From: Azospirillum sp. OGB3
GTDB taxonomy: Bacteria; Pseudomonadota; Alphaproteobacteria; Azospirillales; Azospirillaceae
DNA: 64,000 nt
Direction: 5' to 3'
Assembly (NCBI RefSeq): GCF_014192915.1
Contig: NZ_JACHYN010000012.1
Coordinates: 124,001 to 188,000, forward strand
Shown here: positions 1 to 8,618 of the stretch, piece by piece
Position numbering within the stretch: position 1 is the stretch's first letter
How the letters are laid out: each line of letters starts with the position of its first letter
Notes under the pieces: model-generated
Told to the model about the DNA's origin: nothing
The model's input: the letters and a program-made list of their open reading frames with translations, nothing else
Database searches by the model: none
Made by a program: the position numbers and the translations under genes

Positions 1-15
1 TGCTCCGCGTACCGT

Positions 16-44
16 ACGCCGGTCGGTGAGGGCCGGCGTTTTTT
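16..44 (+). terminator. Rho-independent terminator of an upstream gene
   Basis: A 7-bp stem (ACGCCGG at 16-22 pairing with CCGGCGT at 33-39) is followed by a run of T. It probably ends a plus-strand gene lying left of the window. Confidence 0.75.
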
Positions 45-69
45 CCATCCACCAGCAACGAGAACAGCA

Positions 70-267
70 ATGAACGGACTGCCCAAGCAGACGTGGCGCT
101 GCCGCGTTGCCGAACTGTTGAGCGATCCCGTGGTCCAGGCCGTGTTGCGCCGCGACCGCCTGACCCACGAGCAGGTTCTGGCACAGCTCACCCCCATTGC
201 CGAGCACCTGCGCCGCAACACTCCCCCCGAGCGAACCGCAAGGCGGCTTCCGCGCGAAGCCTTCTGA
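70..267 (+). CDS. Small hypothetical protein, 65 aa
   Basis: I do not recognise a family. The product is small, basic and Arg-rich, with no signal peptide or membrane segment. Residues 12-48 look helical (AELLSDPVVQAVLRRDRLTHEQ) and resemble short alphaproteobacterial conserved hypotheticals. The Shine-Dalgarno sequence is weak. The case for a real gene is its isolation between two good terminators (16-44 and 297-330), so it would be a monocistronic unit. An overlapping frame at 93-332 is Pro/Arg-rich, runs through the terminator and is rejected. Confidence 0.5.
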   Translation: MNGLPKQTWRCRVAELLSDPVVQAVLRRDRLTHEQVLAQLTPIAEHLRRNTPPERTARRLPREAF

Positions 268-296
268 CCCTTCCCAGACTGACCCTTCCCAGAGAA

Positions 297-330
297 AAGG
301 CCGCCCGGTGGAACGGGCGGCCTTCTTCTT
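297..330. terminator. Bidirectional terminator
   Basis: An 11-bp perfect stem (297-307 with 314-324) has a 6-nt loop, AA on the left side and TT-rich sequence on the right. It sits between the small plus-strand ORF and the convergent minus-strand aldehyde dehydrogenase, so it can serve both. Confidence 0.85.
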
Positions 331-344
331 GAGTCCCGACAGGA

Positions 345-1847
345 TCAGCCGGCGATCTCGAACTTGATCCCCTGGGCCAGCGGCAGGGAGCGGGAGTAGT
401 TCACCGTGGCCGTCTGGCGGCGCATGTAGCCCTTCCAGGCGTCGGACCCGGACTCGCGCCCGCCGCCCGTCTCCTTCTCGCCGCCGAAGGCGCCGCCGAT
501 TTCCGCGCCCGACGGGCCGATGTTGACGTTGGCGATGCCGCAGTCGCTGCCCGACGCCGACAGGAAGCTTTCGGCCTCTCGGATGTCGGTGGTGAAGATG
601 CAAGAGGACAGGCCCTGCGGCACCGCGTTCTGCAGCGCGATGGCCTCCTCCAGCGTCTCGTAGGTCAGGACGTAGAGGATCGGGGCGAAGGTCTCGTGGC
701 GGACGATGTCGGTCTGGCCCGGCATCTCGACGATGGCCGGCTGCACGTACCAGGCGTCCTGATACTGATCCGCCAGGGCGCGGTCGCCGCCGGTCACCAC
801 GCCGCCGTCGGCCTTGGCCTGCTCCAGCGCGCGCTGCATGCCCTCATAGGCGCCCTTGTCGTTGAGCGGGCCGACCAGCACGCCGGACTCCAGCGGGTTG
901 CCGATGGGAACCGAGGCGTAGGCGGCCTTGAGGCGCGGCAGCAGCGTGTCGCGCACGTCCTTGTGGACGATCAGGCGGCGCAGCGTGGTGCAGCGCTGGC
1001 CGCAGGTGCCCACCGCCGAGAAGACGATGGCGCGCACCGCCATGTCGAGGTCGGCCGACGGCGCCACGATCATCGCGTTGTTGCCGCCCAGCTCCAGGAT
1101 CGGGCGGGCGAAGCGCTCCGCCACCTTCAGCGCGACCTCGCGGCCCATGCGGGTCGAGCCGGTGGCCGACACGATGGGGACCAGCGGGCTGGCGACCAGC
1201 GCCTCGCCGACGTCGCGGCCGCCGTTGACGACCTGCAGCAGGTCCGCCGGGGCGTCGCCGAAGCGGGCCACCGCGCGCTCGAAGATGCGCTGGCAGGCCA
1301 GCGCGGTCAGCGGGGTCTTCTCCGACGGCTTCCAGATCACCGGGTCGCCGCAGACCAGAGCCAGGGCGGCGTTCCAGGCCCAAACCGCGACCGGGAAGTT
1401 GAAGGCCGAGATCACCGCGCAGGGGCCCATCGGGTGCCAGGTCTCGCGCATCGCGTGGCCCGGACGCTCCGACGCGATGGTCAGGCCGTAGAGCTGGCGG
1501 GACAGGCCGACCGCGAAGTCGCAGATGTCGATCATCTCCTGGACCTCGCCCAAGCCCTCCTGGACGATCTTGCCCATCTCCAGCGTGACGAGACGGCCGA
1601 GGTCCTCCTTGGCGTCGCGCAGCTCCTCGCCCAGCAGGCGGACCAGCTCGCCGCGGCGCGGCGCCGGGACGGAGCGCCACGCCTCGAAGGCGCGCTGGGC
1701 GCGGGCGGCCACCTCCGGAATCTCCGACGCCGGGGTGACCGGCGCCACGCCCAGCGCGGCGCCGTCGATGGGCGAGCGGACGGACAGGCCGGCCCCGTCG
1801 GCGGGAAGCTCAAGGCCGAGGCGGGAGAGAAGGTCGCGGTGCTGCAT
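345..1847 (-). CDS. ALDH7-family aldehyde dehydrogenase (likely alpha-aminoadipic semialdehyde dehydrogenase)
   Basis: This is a 500-aa cytosolic NAD(P)-dependent aldehyde dehydrogenase. Visible family features are the cofactor-binding stretch FNFPVAVWAWNAALAL, the general-base Glu in ELGGNN and the catalytic Cys in GQRCTT. Length and motifs fit the ALDH7 (antiquitin/AmaB/Pcd) group, which oxidises alpha-aminoadipic semialdehyde/piperideine-6-carboxylate to 2-aminoadipate in lysine catabolism. It follows the TPP enzyme gene by 36 nt on the same strand, so the two are probably co-transcribed, and it ends in the terminator at 297-330. A lysine 6-dehydrogenase-like gene at 12,810-13,937 could supply its substrate. 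Assignment to the family is firm; the exact substrate is inferred. Confidence 0.9.
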   Translation of the reverse strand: MQHRDLLSRLGLELPADGAGLSVRSPIDGAALGVAPVTPASEIPEVAARAQRAFEAWRSVPAPRRGELVRLLGEELRDAKEDLGRLVTLEMGKIVQEGLGEVQEMIDICDFAVGLSRQLYGLTIASERPGHAMRETWHPMGPCAVISAFNFPVAVWAWNAALALVCGDPVIWKPSEKTPLTALACQRIFERAVARFGDAPADLLQVVNGGRDVGEALVASPLVPIVSATGSTRMGREVALKVAERFARPILELGGNNAMIVAPSADLDMAVRAIVFSAVGTCGQRCTTLRRLIVHKDVRDTLLPRLKAAYASVPIGNPLESGVLVGPLNDKGAYEGMQRALEQAKADGGVVTGGDRALADQYQDAWYVQPAIVEMPGQTDIVRHETFAPILYVLTYETLEEAIALQNAVPQGLSSCIFTTDIREAESFLSASGSDCGIANVNIGPSGAEIGGAFGGEKETGGGRESGSDAWKGYMRRQTATVNYSRSLPLAQGIKFEIAG

Positions 1848-1883
1848 GGAAAAGGTCCTCGGTGTAAGGCAACCGGTGGAGAG

Positions 1884-3554
1884 TTAGCGCTGGCGCCCGG
1901 CGGCGCGGATGTCGGACAGGCTGCGGTTCGGCGTCAGGGCCTCGGGGTCGAGCTTGACGTGCAGGATGGCCGGCCGACCGGCGGCGCGGGCGCGCTCGAA
2001 GGCCGGGGCGAACTCCTCCGTCCGCTCCACCGTCTCGCCATGGCCGCCATAGGCGCGGGCGAGCGCGGCGAAGTCCGGGTTGGTCAGGGCGGTGCCGGAC
2101 ACGCGGCCCGGATAATCCCGCTCCTGGTGCATGCGGATGGTGCCGTACATGCCGTTGTCGATGACCAGCACGATGAGGTTGGCGCCCTCCTGCACGGCGG
2201 TGCCGAACTCCAGACCGGTCATCTGGAAGCAGCCGTCGCCGGCGAAGCAGACCACGTCCCGCTCCGGGTGGAGCAGCTTGGCCGCGACGGCGGCGGGCAG
2301 GCCGTAGCCCATCGAGCCGCAGACCGGCGCCGCCTGCGTGCCGAACCGGCGGAAGCGCCAGAAGCGGTGGATCCAGGTGGCGTAGTTGCCGGCGCCGTTG
2401 GTCAGGATGGCGTCGTCGGGCAGGGTGTCGCGCAGCCAGGACATGACGGCGCCCATCTGGACTTCGCCGGGAATGGTGGCCGGCGGCTCGCTCCAGGCGG
2501 TGTAGGCGGCGTGCGCGGCCTCGGCCTGACCGGCCCAGGCGGGGGAGGCCGGCGCCTCCAGCCCGGCGACGGCGTCGAGGAAGCCCCCCGGCGTGGCGTT
2601 GATGGCGAGGTCGGGGTTGTAGACTCGGCCCAGCTCCTCCGCCCCCGGATGGACGTGGATCAGCGTCTTGCCGGTCTCCGGGATGCCGAGCAGCCCGTAG
2701 CTCTGCGACGGCACCTCCGAGAAGCGGCCGCCGAGCAGCAGAATGACGTCGGCGTCCTTCACCAGGGCGACCAGCTTCGGGTTGATGCCCAGCCCGATGT
2801 CGCCCGCGTAGTTCGGGTGCGTGTGGTCGAACAGCATCTGGCGGCGGAAGGTGACGGCCACCGGGAGCGCGAAGGTCTCGGCGAAGACGTGCAGCGAGGC
2901 CACCGCGTCCTCGGTCCAGCGCGACCCGCCGGCGATCACCAGCGGGCGCTTCGCCCCGGCGAGCAGGCGCCCGACCTCGGCGACCTGGGCGGGGGTGGGG
3001 GCGCTGTCCACCGGCTGGGCCGGGCGGGCGGCGGCGACGTCCGCCGTCTCCACCAGCATGTCCTCCGGCAGCACCAGGACGACCGGGCCGGGGCGGCCGG
3101 CGAGCGCGGTGTGGAAGGCGCGGCTGACCATCTCCGGCACGCGGTCGGCGCTGTCGATCTCGGCGACCCACTTGGCCATGCCGCCGAACATGAGGGTGTA
3201 GTCGACCTCCTGGAAGGCGTCGCGCCCGCGCATGCCGCGCTCGATCTGGCCGATGAACAGGATCATCGGGGTGGAGTCCTGCTGCGCCACATGGACGCCC
3301 GGCGCGGCGTTGGTGGCGCCGGGGCCGCGGGTGACGAAGCAGATGCCCGGCCGGCCGGTCAGCTTGCCCTCGGCCTCCGCCATCATGGCCGCACCGCTCT
3401 CGTGGCGGGCGTTGATCGTGCGGATCGGGGAGTCGTGCAGCGCGTCCAGCACGGCGAGGTAGCTTTCGCCCGGCACGCAGAACACGCGCTCGACGCCCTG
3501 CGCCTCCAGCGCATCGACGATCAACTGGCCTCCGGTCTTGCCATTGGTCTGCAT
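1884..3554 (-). CDS. Thiamine-diphosphate-dependent enzyme (acetolactate synthase/2-oxoacid decarboxylase-like)
   Basis: The three-domain TPP-enzyme fold is visible. The N-terminal PYR domain has the FCVPGES motif and the catalytic Glu in NARHESGAAMMAEAEGK. A central domain follows. The C-terminal PP domain has the TPP/Mg signature FAGDGCFQMTGLE with a downstream Asn in VIDNGMYGT. It probably carries out decarboxylation or carboligation of a 2-oxo acid. Pairing with an aldehyde dehydrogenase gene suggests an aldehyde product, which is inference. The frame opens at TTG 3584, where AGGAGG lies only 2 nt away. The ATG at 3554 has GAGGAA 10 nt upstream and is preferred (556 aa). It is transcribed divergently from the LysR gene at 3664 and likely controlled by it. 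Confidence 0.85.
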   Translation of the reverse strand: MQTNGKTGGQLIVDALEAQGVERVFCVPGESYLAVLDALHDSPIRTINARHESGAAMMAEAEGKLTGRPGICFVTRGPGATNAAPGVHVAQQDSTPMILFIGQIERGMRGRDAFQEVDYTLMFGGMAKWVAEIDSADRVPEMVSRAFHTALAGRPGPVVLVLPEDMLVETADVAAARPAQPVDSAPTPAQVAEVGRLLAGAKRPLVIAGGSRWTEDAVASLHVFAETFALPVAVTFRRQMLFDHTHPNYAGDIGLGINPKLVALVKDADVILLLGGRFSEVPSQSYGLLGIPETGKTLIHVHPGAEELGRVYNPDLAINATPGGFLDAVAGLEAPASPAWAGQAEAAHAAYTAWSEPPATIPGEVQMGAVMSWLRDTLPDDAILTNGAGNYATWIHRFWRFRRFGTQAAPVCGSMGYGLPAAVAAKLLHPERDVVCFAGDGCFQMTGLEFGTAVQEGANLIVLVIDNGMYGTIRMHQERDYPGRVSGTALTNPDFAALARAYGGHGETVERTEEFAPAFERARAAGRPAILHVKLDPEALTPNRSLSDIRAAGRQR

Positions 3555-3638
3555 GGCGCGCTCGTTCCTCGGCTGGGCGTTCAAATCCTCCTCAATCTGG
3601 CGGCAGGCTCCGCCCCGCGCAACCGACTTTCTTTCCCC

Positions 3639-3663
3639 GGGTCATGAGCTATAGTCATGACCC
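3639..3663. promoter_or_regulatory. Perfect inverted repeat, candidate LysR operator
   Basis: GGGTCATGA at 3639-3647 and TCATGACCC at 3655-3663 form 9-bp perfect arms around a 7-bp spacer. The core TGA-N7-TCA fits the LysR-type T-N11-A rule. It ends at the base before the LysR ATG and lies between two divergent genes, suggesting autorepression plus control of the TPP/ALDH operon. Confidence 0.65.
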
Positions 3664-4596
3664 ATGGGTCTGCAACGCCGTCTCCTCCCCTCCATGAGCG
3701 CGCTCTCCGCCTTCGAGGCGGCGGCGCGCACCGGCAGCTTCACCGCCGCGGCGCAGGAGCTGGCGCTGACCCAGGGCGCCGTCAGCCGGCAGATCAAGGC
3801 GCTGGAGGACCAGCTCGGTGTTCCGCTGTTCGTGCGCCGCGACCAGCGCGTCAGCCTGACCCCGGCCGGCGAATCCTACGCGGCGGAGGTGCGGGAGGCG
3901 CTGCACCGCGTGGGCGCGGCCACGCTCCGGGTCATGACCGCGCCGCAGGGGGGCGTGCTGAAGCTGGCCGTCCTGCCGACCTTCGGCACGCGCTGGCTGG
4001 TGCCGCGCCTCCCCGCCTTCCAGGCGGCGCACCCGCAGGTCATCATCCATTTCATGACGAAGATGGAGCCTTTCGACTTCCGCTCGGAGGATCTGGACGC
4101 CGCCATCCATTTCGGCGCCGCCGACTGGCCTGGCGCCGTCTGCGAGCGGCTGATGGAGGAGGAGGTTCTGCCGCTCTGCGCCCCGTCCTTCCTGGCCGCC
4201 CATCCTATCCGGGAGTCGGGAGACCTCGTGGCGCTGCCCCTGCTGCACACCACCAGCCGCCCGGAGGCGTGGCGGGACTGGTTCGCCGCCCAGGGCATCG
4301 AGCGGCACGAGGGCGCCGGCATGTTTTTCGAGCAGTTTTCCACCACCGCCCAGGCGGCGATCACCGGGCTGGGGGTGGCGCTGCTGCCGACCCTGCTGGT
4401 CCAGGCGGAGATGCGGGACGGGTCGCTGGTCCCGGCGCTCGACCGGCCCTACCGCAACCCGGACCGCGCCTATCACCTCGTCCACCCGCCGTCACGGGCC
4501 CATCACCCGCCGCTGGTGGCGTTCCGGGAATGGCTGCTGGGGGCCTGCGAGGCGGCGGACGGGGTCGCCGTCGCGCGCCCCGGCAACGGCCCGTGA
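3664..4596 (+). CDS. LysR-type transcriptional regulator (GcvA-like)
   Basis: A 310-aa LTTR. The N-terminal winged helix-turn-helix (about residues 12-70) contains SFTAAAQELALTQGAVSRQIKALE, and a periplasmic-binding-like effector domain follows from about residue 95. The opening LLPSMSALSAFEAAAR resembles the GcvA/AmpR subgroup. The start at 3664 keeps that alignment, but there is no Shine-Dalgarno because the palindrome at 3639-3663 abuts the ATG, so translation may be leaderless or weak. It is divergent from the TPP/ALDH operon, which is the obvious target. Confidence 0.9.
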   Translation: MGLQRRLLPSMSALSAFEAAARTGSFTAAAQELALTQGAVSRQIKALEDQLGVPLFVRRDQRVSLTPAGESYAAEVREALHRVGAATLRVMTAPQGGVLKLAVLPTFGTRWLVPRLPAFQAAHPQVIIHFMTKMEPFDFRSEDLDAAIHFGAADWPGAVCERLMEEEVLPLCAPSFLAAHPIRESGDLVALPLLHTTSRPEAWRDWFAAQGIERHEGAGMFFEQFSTTAQAAITGLGVALLPTLLVQAEMRDGSLVPALDRPYRNPDRAYHLVHPPSRAHHPPLVAFREWLLGACEAADGVAVARPGNGP

Positions 4597-4631
4597 GGTG
4601 ACGCCGAAGCCTTTGAGAAGACGGAGAAAAT

Positions 4632-4656
4632 CCCTCCCCGACCGATCGGGGGAGGG
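4632..4656. terminator. Hairpin after the LysR gene
   Basis: CCCTCCCC (4632-4639) pairs with GGGGAGGG (4649-4656). There is no T run on the plus strand, while the minus strand reads into TTTT. It may terminate the LysR transcript. The rest of 4597-4781 holds two ATGACG repeats (4707 and 4729) and no gene. Confidence 0.4.
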
Positions 4657-4781
4657 GAGCGGGCCGGGCCGGGGCGTCTTCGTCAGGGCAGACAGGCCCT
4701 CTTCGTATGACGTTTTTGCTGCAAATTCATGACGCCCGGCGTTAAGAGGAAACGGCAGAACCGACCGAGAGAACCGTTTCC

Positions 4782-5429
4782 ATGCTGCTGCTGCGCGCCA
4801 TCCGCTCCATGATGCCCAAGGAAGAGCGGGTCATTGAGCAATTCATCGAGCAGGCCCGCCACATCGTCGACGCCGCGGCCGCCCTGGAAGCCGTCATGCA
4901 AGCCGGTCCGGAGGAGCGCGCCGACCGCACCGCCACGCTGAAGCGGATCGAGAAGGACGCCGACCGCGTCGCCAAGGACGCCGGGCGAGGGCTGCACCGC
5001 GCCTTCATCACCCCCTTCGACCGGTCGGAGATCCAGGCGCTCATCAACGCGCTCGACGACTGCATCGACCTGATGGACGAGGTTCCGCGCCTCGCCGCGC
5101 TCTACGGCATCGAGACCTTCGACGACCGGATGATGCGCATGGCGGCGATCGGCCGCCGTCAGGCCGCCCTGCTGTCCGAGGTCATGCCGCTGCTGACCAA
5201 AATCTCCGTCCACGCCGACCGCATCCTGCACATCTGCGGCCAGATCTCCGACCTGGAGGACGAGGCCGACGAGATCCTGCGCGACGCCATGAAGTCCCTG
5301 ATCGCCGAGCGTCCGGAGATGATCGACTTCCTGGGCCGCCGCGAGGTCTACGAGCTGCTGGAAGCCGTCACCGACCGTTGCGACGACGTGGGCGACCTCA
5401 TCGAAGGCATCACCCTGGATCAGGCGTAA
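4782..5429 (+). CDS. DUF47-family PhoU-like protein
   Basis: This 215-aa all-helical cytosolic protein belongs to the DUF47/PhoU-like family (TIGR00153 type). Characteristic features are the repeated acidic/His-containing helices, RIEKDADRVAKDAGRGLHRAF near the N-terminus and DLEDEADEILRDAM plus CDDVGDLIEG near the C-terminus. These correspond to the metal-cluster-binding (E/D)xxxD motifs of PhoU-like proteins. Family members usually precede a PiT phosphate permease and are thought to regulate it. Here no permease follows, since the next gene is a convergent SDR, so it is an orphan. The start ATG follows a moderate GAGAGAA Shine-Dalgarno sequence. Confidence 0.85.
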   Translation: MLLLRAIRSMMPKEERVIEQFIEQARHIVDAAAALEAVMQAGPEERADRTATLKRIEKDADRVAKDAGRGLHRAFITPFDRSEIQALINALDDCIDLMDEVPRLAALYGIETFDDRMMRMAAIGRRQAALLSEVMPLLTKISVHADRILHICGQISDLEDEADEILRDAMKSLIAERPEMIDFLGRREVYELLEAVTDRCDDVGDLIEGITLDQA

Positions 5430-5485
5430 GGGCGGTTCTCACCCACGGGCGGGGGAGCGAAAGCCGCTCCTCGCTTGCATCCGGC

Positions 5486-6250
5486 TCAGACCTGGGCCAT
5501 GCCGCCGTCGGCGAACAACTCCACGCCGTTGACGAAGCTGCTGTCGTCGGACGCCAGGAAGACGGCGGCTTTGGCGATTTCGTCGGGATCGCCGACGCGG
5601 CCCAGCGGCACCTGCGCCGCCAGATAATCAACCAGCCCCTGCTGCTGCGCCGCGTCCGGACCGGCCAGCTCGACCAGACCCGGCGTGTGGACCGGGCCGG
5701 GGCTGAGCGTGTTGACTCGGATGCCGCGGTCCTTCAGGTCGAGGATCCAGCTGCGGGCGAAGTTGCGCACCGCCGCCTTGCTGGCGCTGTAGACGCTGAA
5801 GGCCGCCGTGCCCATGCTGCCGGCGGTGGACCCGGCGAGGATCACCGACGCGCCCCGGCCGAGCAGCGGCAGCGCCTTCTGCACGGTGAACAGCACGCCC
5901 TTCACATTGCGGTTGAACGTGTCCTCATACTGCTCTTCGGTGATGGCGCCCAGCGGCAGCATGCCGCCACCGCCGGCGTTGGCATACAGCACGTCGAGGC
6001 GGCCCGCCTCGCTCCGGATCTGGGCATAGAGCCGGTCGAGGTCGGCCAGATTGGCGGAGTCGGCCTGGACCCCCGTCGCCGTACCGCCGGCGTCCTGGAT
6101 CGCCGCGACCGCGGCCTCCAGTTCGGATGGGCGGCGGCCGGTGAGATAGACGGTCGCACCTTCGGCGGCGAAGCGCTTGGCCGCGGCGAGGCCGATGCCG
6201 CTGGTGGCGCCGGTGACGAGGGCGATCTTGCCGTCGAGCTTGCGTGACAT
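5486..6250 (-). CDS. Short-chain dehydrogenase/reductase (SDR)
   Basis: A classical 254-aa SDR. It has the Rossmann motif TGATSGIG near the N-terminus, NAGGGG in place of NNAG, the catalytic Ser in LAGSTAGSMG and the YSASK catalytic Tyr/Lys. The C-terminus ends with the usual FVNGVELFADGGMAQV. The long open frame continues upstream to 6517, but the ATG at 6250 has AGGAG 7 nt upstream and begins exactly at the conserved fold. It is divergent from the LysR gene at 6354, the common SDR/LysR arrangement in which the regulator controls the reductase. The substrate cannot be read from the sequence. Confidence 0.9.
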   Translation of the reverse strand: MSRKLDGKIALVTGATSGIGLAAAKRFAAEGATVYLTGRRPSELEAAVAAIQDAGGTATGVQADSANLADLDRLYAQIRSEAGRLDVLYANAGGGGMLPLGAITEEQYEDTFNRNVKGVLFTVQKALPLLGRGASVILAGSTAGSMGTAAFSVYSASKAAVRNFARSWILDLKDRGIRVNTLSPGPVHTPGLVELAGPDAAQQQGLVDYLAAQVPLGRVGDPDEIAKAAVFLASDDSSFVNGVELFADGGMAQV

Positions 6251-6353
6251 CGGAAGTCTCCTTGGGATTGGGTTGTTCGCTGGAGACAAAGCTATCGACG
6301 GCGGACACACATCGAAATAGAAACGACTGAAAACCATCGTTGCAGGATTGGCG

Positions 6354-7286
6354 ATGTCAAAGCTGCCGGATTTCGAAGGCTTGGCGATGTTCGCCAAGGT
6401 GGTGGAGGAGCGCTCCTTCGCCGGGGCGGCCCGCGCCATGGGGGTGTCGGTCGCCACGGTGTCGCGCGCGGTCGGCCGGCTGGAGGAGCGGTTGGGCGGA
6501 CGGCTGTTCAACCGCACCTCGCGCCGGCTGGCCTTGACCGATTTCGGCCATTCCCTGGCCGAGCGCGCGATGCGCCTTTATGACGAGGCGGAGGCGGCTG
6601 AGAGCGCGGCCCGCGAACTGTCCAGCCGCCCGCGCGGCCTGATCCGTCTGGCGGTGCCGATGTCGTTCGGGCTGCGCTGGGTGGCGCCCCTTCTGCCGGA
6701 CTTCTTCCGTCTCTATCCGGAGATTTCCATCGACCTGCATCTGAGCGACGCGACCGTCGATCTGGTGGGGGAGGGCTTCGACGCCGCGCTGCGGATCGCC
6801 GTGCTGCCGGACAGCTCGCTGGTGGCCCGGCGACTGTGCCCCATCGCTCCCGTCGTCCTTGCCGCCCCCAGCTACATCGCCCGCCATGGCCTGCCCCGGC
6901 ATCCCGGTGACCTGAAGGACCACCATTGCCTGGGCTACGCCTACCGGCGGCGCCAGGACATCTGGCATTTCACCAACGGCGCCGGTGAGGAGGAGAGCGT
7001 GACGCCGTCCGGCCCGCTGCGCGTCACCAACGCCGACGCCCTGGTGCCGATGCTGCTGGAGGGCTTGGCGATCGCCGAACTGCCAGAGTTCATGGCCGCG
7101 GAGCATCTGGCGGACGGGCGGCTGACCGCCATCCTGACCGACTGGTCGCTGCCGAAAGGCGGGCTCTACTTCGTCACCCCGTCGGCCCGCACGCGCCCGG
7201 CGAAGGTCGGGGCGCTGGCCGACTTCCTGGTCGAGCGCCTGTCGGAGCCGGTATGGCGGCGGTCCATCGACACGGACAAGGTCTAA
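6354..7286 (+). CDS. LysR-type transcriptional regulator
   Basis: A 310-aa LTTR with the N-terminal helix-turn-helix RSFAGAARAMGVSVATVSRAVGRLEERLG and an effector-binding domain. The DxxAxR-like stretch GFDAALRIAVLPDSSLVARRL is typical of the DsdC/PtxR-like subgroup that often regulates adjacent reductases. The ATG at 6354 is preferred over TTG 6348 because AGG lies 7 nt upstream. It is divergently transcribed from the SDR gene across 103 bp that should contain shared operators; I see no strong palindrome there. Confidence 0.9.
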   Translation: MSKLPDFEGLAMFAKVVEERSFAGAARAMGVSVATVSRAVGRLEERLGGRLFNRTSRRLALTDFGHSLAERAMRLYDEAEAAESAARELSSRPRGLIRLAVPMSFGLRWVAPLLPDFFRLYPEISIDLHLSDATVDLVGEGFDAALRIAVLPDSSLVARRLCPIAPVVLAAPSYIARHGLPRHPGDLKDHHCLGYAYRRRQDIWHFTNGAGEEESVTPSGPLRVTNADALVPMLLEGLAIAELPEFMAAEHLADGRLTAILTDWSLPKGGLYFVTPSARTRPAKVGALADFLVERLSEPVWRRSIDTDKV

Positions 7287-7372
7287 CACGTTCCGGTTAT
7301 GGTTAACGGTACATAAACCAATTCACGGCTAATTTCGAAGCATCGCCGCTCCGATCCCGAGAGATTGCCGCC

Positions 7373-8614
7373 GTGAAGCTGCGCCTCGTCACCGCCGCCG
7401 CCCTTTGCGCCTTCCTCGCGATCCCCGGGGGCATGACCACCGGACGGAGCGCACTGGCCGCAGGCGACTCCACCCCCTATGGCCACAGCACGGAGGCGGA
7501 GGAGGTCGACCGCTTCCTGCGGGCCTTGCGCACCATCCGTGGCCAGTATGTCGAGCCGCTGACCGACCGCGAGCTGGTGGACATCGCCATCAAGGCGATG
7601 GCCGGGCGGGACCGCTACTCCGCTTATCTGGACGACGGCGAATACCGGCAGTTGCAGGCGTCGAACGACGGCGCCTTCGCCGGGCTGGGCATCCGCTACG
7701 AGGCCCACGGCACCCGCGTCCGCATCGCCGAAACCGTTCCCGAATCCCCCGCCGAGGCCGCCGGTCTGCGTTCCGGCGACGTGATCCTGGCGGTGGACCA
7801 GCAGCCGGTGGGCGGAGCGGAACTGGCGACCGTCAAGCAGATGCTGAGCGGGCCGGAAGGGGCGGCGGTGTCGCTGACCGTCCTGCGCGCCGGGACGCCG
7901 GACCCCTTCGAGGTCAGCGTGGTCCGCGGCAAGCTGCGCGTCCCCTCGGTCCGGCTGGGCGCCGTCGGGACGGTGGGCTACATCCGCATCGCCCGTTTCG
8001 ACCGCCAGACCGCCACCGGGGTCAGCACGGCCATCCGCTCGCTGCGCGACCGGATCGGGCCGGACATCGGCGGCTTCATCATCGACCTGCGCGACAACCC
8101 GGGCGGGCTGGTGCAGGCGAGCGTCCGCGTCGCCGACTCCTTTTTGGACAAGGGAACGATCCTGACCGCCCGCAGCCCCGGGCGCGGAGCGGACAAGACC
8201 TACACCGCCACGCCGGGCGACGAGACGGACGGACTGCCGCTGGTGGTGCTGGTCAACGCGAAATCTGCCTCGGCGGCGGAGATCCTGACCGGGGCGCTGA
8301 AGGACCACCGGCGCGCGACGGTGATCGGCACGACGACCTTCGGCAAGGGGATCATCCAGAGCGTCATCCCCTTCGACAGCGGGGCGCTGAAGCTGACGAC
8401 GGCGCGCTACTACACGCCGTCGGGCCAGTCGATCCACCAGATCGGCATCCAGCCCGACGAAACCATCGCCGAGCCGGCCGCTGCGGAGGACGGGTCGTCC
8501 GCCCCGGTAGCCGGGGGAATTCCCAACGCGGCCAACGATCAGGTCTTTGCCCGCGCGCTGTCCATTCTTCGTCCCCCGTCAACTCTTCGTCCCCAGTCAG
8601 CGGGGCTCCGCTGA
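7373..8614 (+). CDS. S41-family carboxy-terminal processing peptidase (CtpA-like)
   Basis: A 413-aa exported serine protease. The N-terminus is a signal sequence (about residues 1-30, ending ALAA). A PDZ domain spans roughly residues 95-185, with AGLRSGDVILAVD. The S41 catalytic domain follows, with DLRDNPGGL, the catalytic Ser in VNAKSASAAEIL (about residues 298-300) and the catalytic Lys in TFGKG (about 325). Such enzymes cleave C-termini of periplasmic substrates. Translation starts at GTG 7373 after a weak GAGAG. The stop codon lies inside a perfect hairpin (8596-8615), and the gene ends 4 nt from the convergent DUF1328 gene. Confidence 0.92.
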   Translation: MKLRLVTAAALCAFLAIPGGMTTGRSALAAGDSTPYGHSTEAEEVDRFLRALRTIRGQYVEPLTDRELVDIAIKAMAGRDRYSAYLDDGEYRQLQASNDGAFAGLGIRYEAHGTRVRIAETVPESPAEAAGLRSGDVILAVDQQPVGGAELATVKQMLSGPEGAAVSLTVLRAGTPDPFEVSVVRGKLRVPSVRLGAVGTVGYIRIARFDRQTATGVSTAIRSLRDRIGPDIGGFIIDLRDNPGGLVQASVRVADSFLDKGTILTARSPGRGADKTYTATPGDETDGLPLVVLVNAKSASAAEILTGALKDHRRATVIGTTTFGKGIIQSVIPFDSGALKLTTARYYTPSGQSIHQIGIQPDETIAEPAAAEDGSSAPVAGGIPNAANDQVFARALSILRPPSTLRPQSAGLR

Positions 8615-8618
8615 CGGA

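Noticed and set aside
3554..3584. TTG 3584 as the start of the TPP enzyme
   Set aside because: AGGAGG is only 2 nt from it, whereas ATG 3554 has a usable GAGGAA at 10 nt. The call remains uncertain.
696..3647. 983-codon plus-strand open frame
   Set aside because: It is antisense to two clear enzymes (ALDH and TPP enzyme) and has Arg/Gly/Ala/His-rich shadow composition with no motifs.
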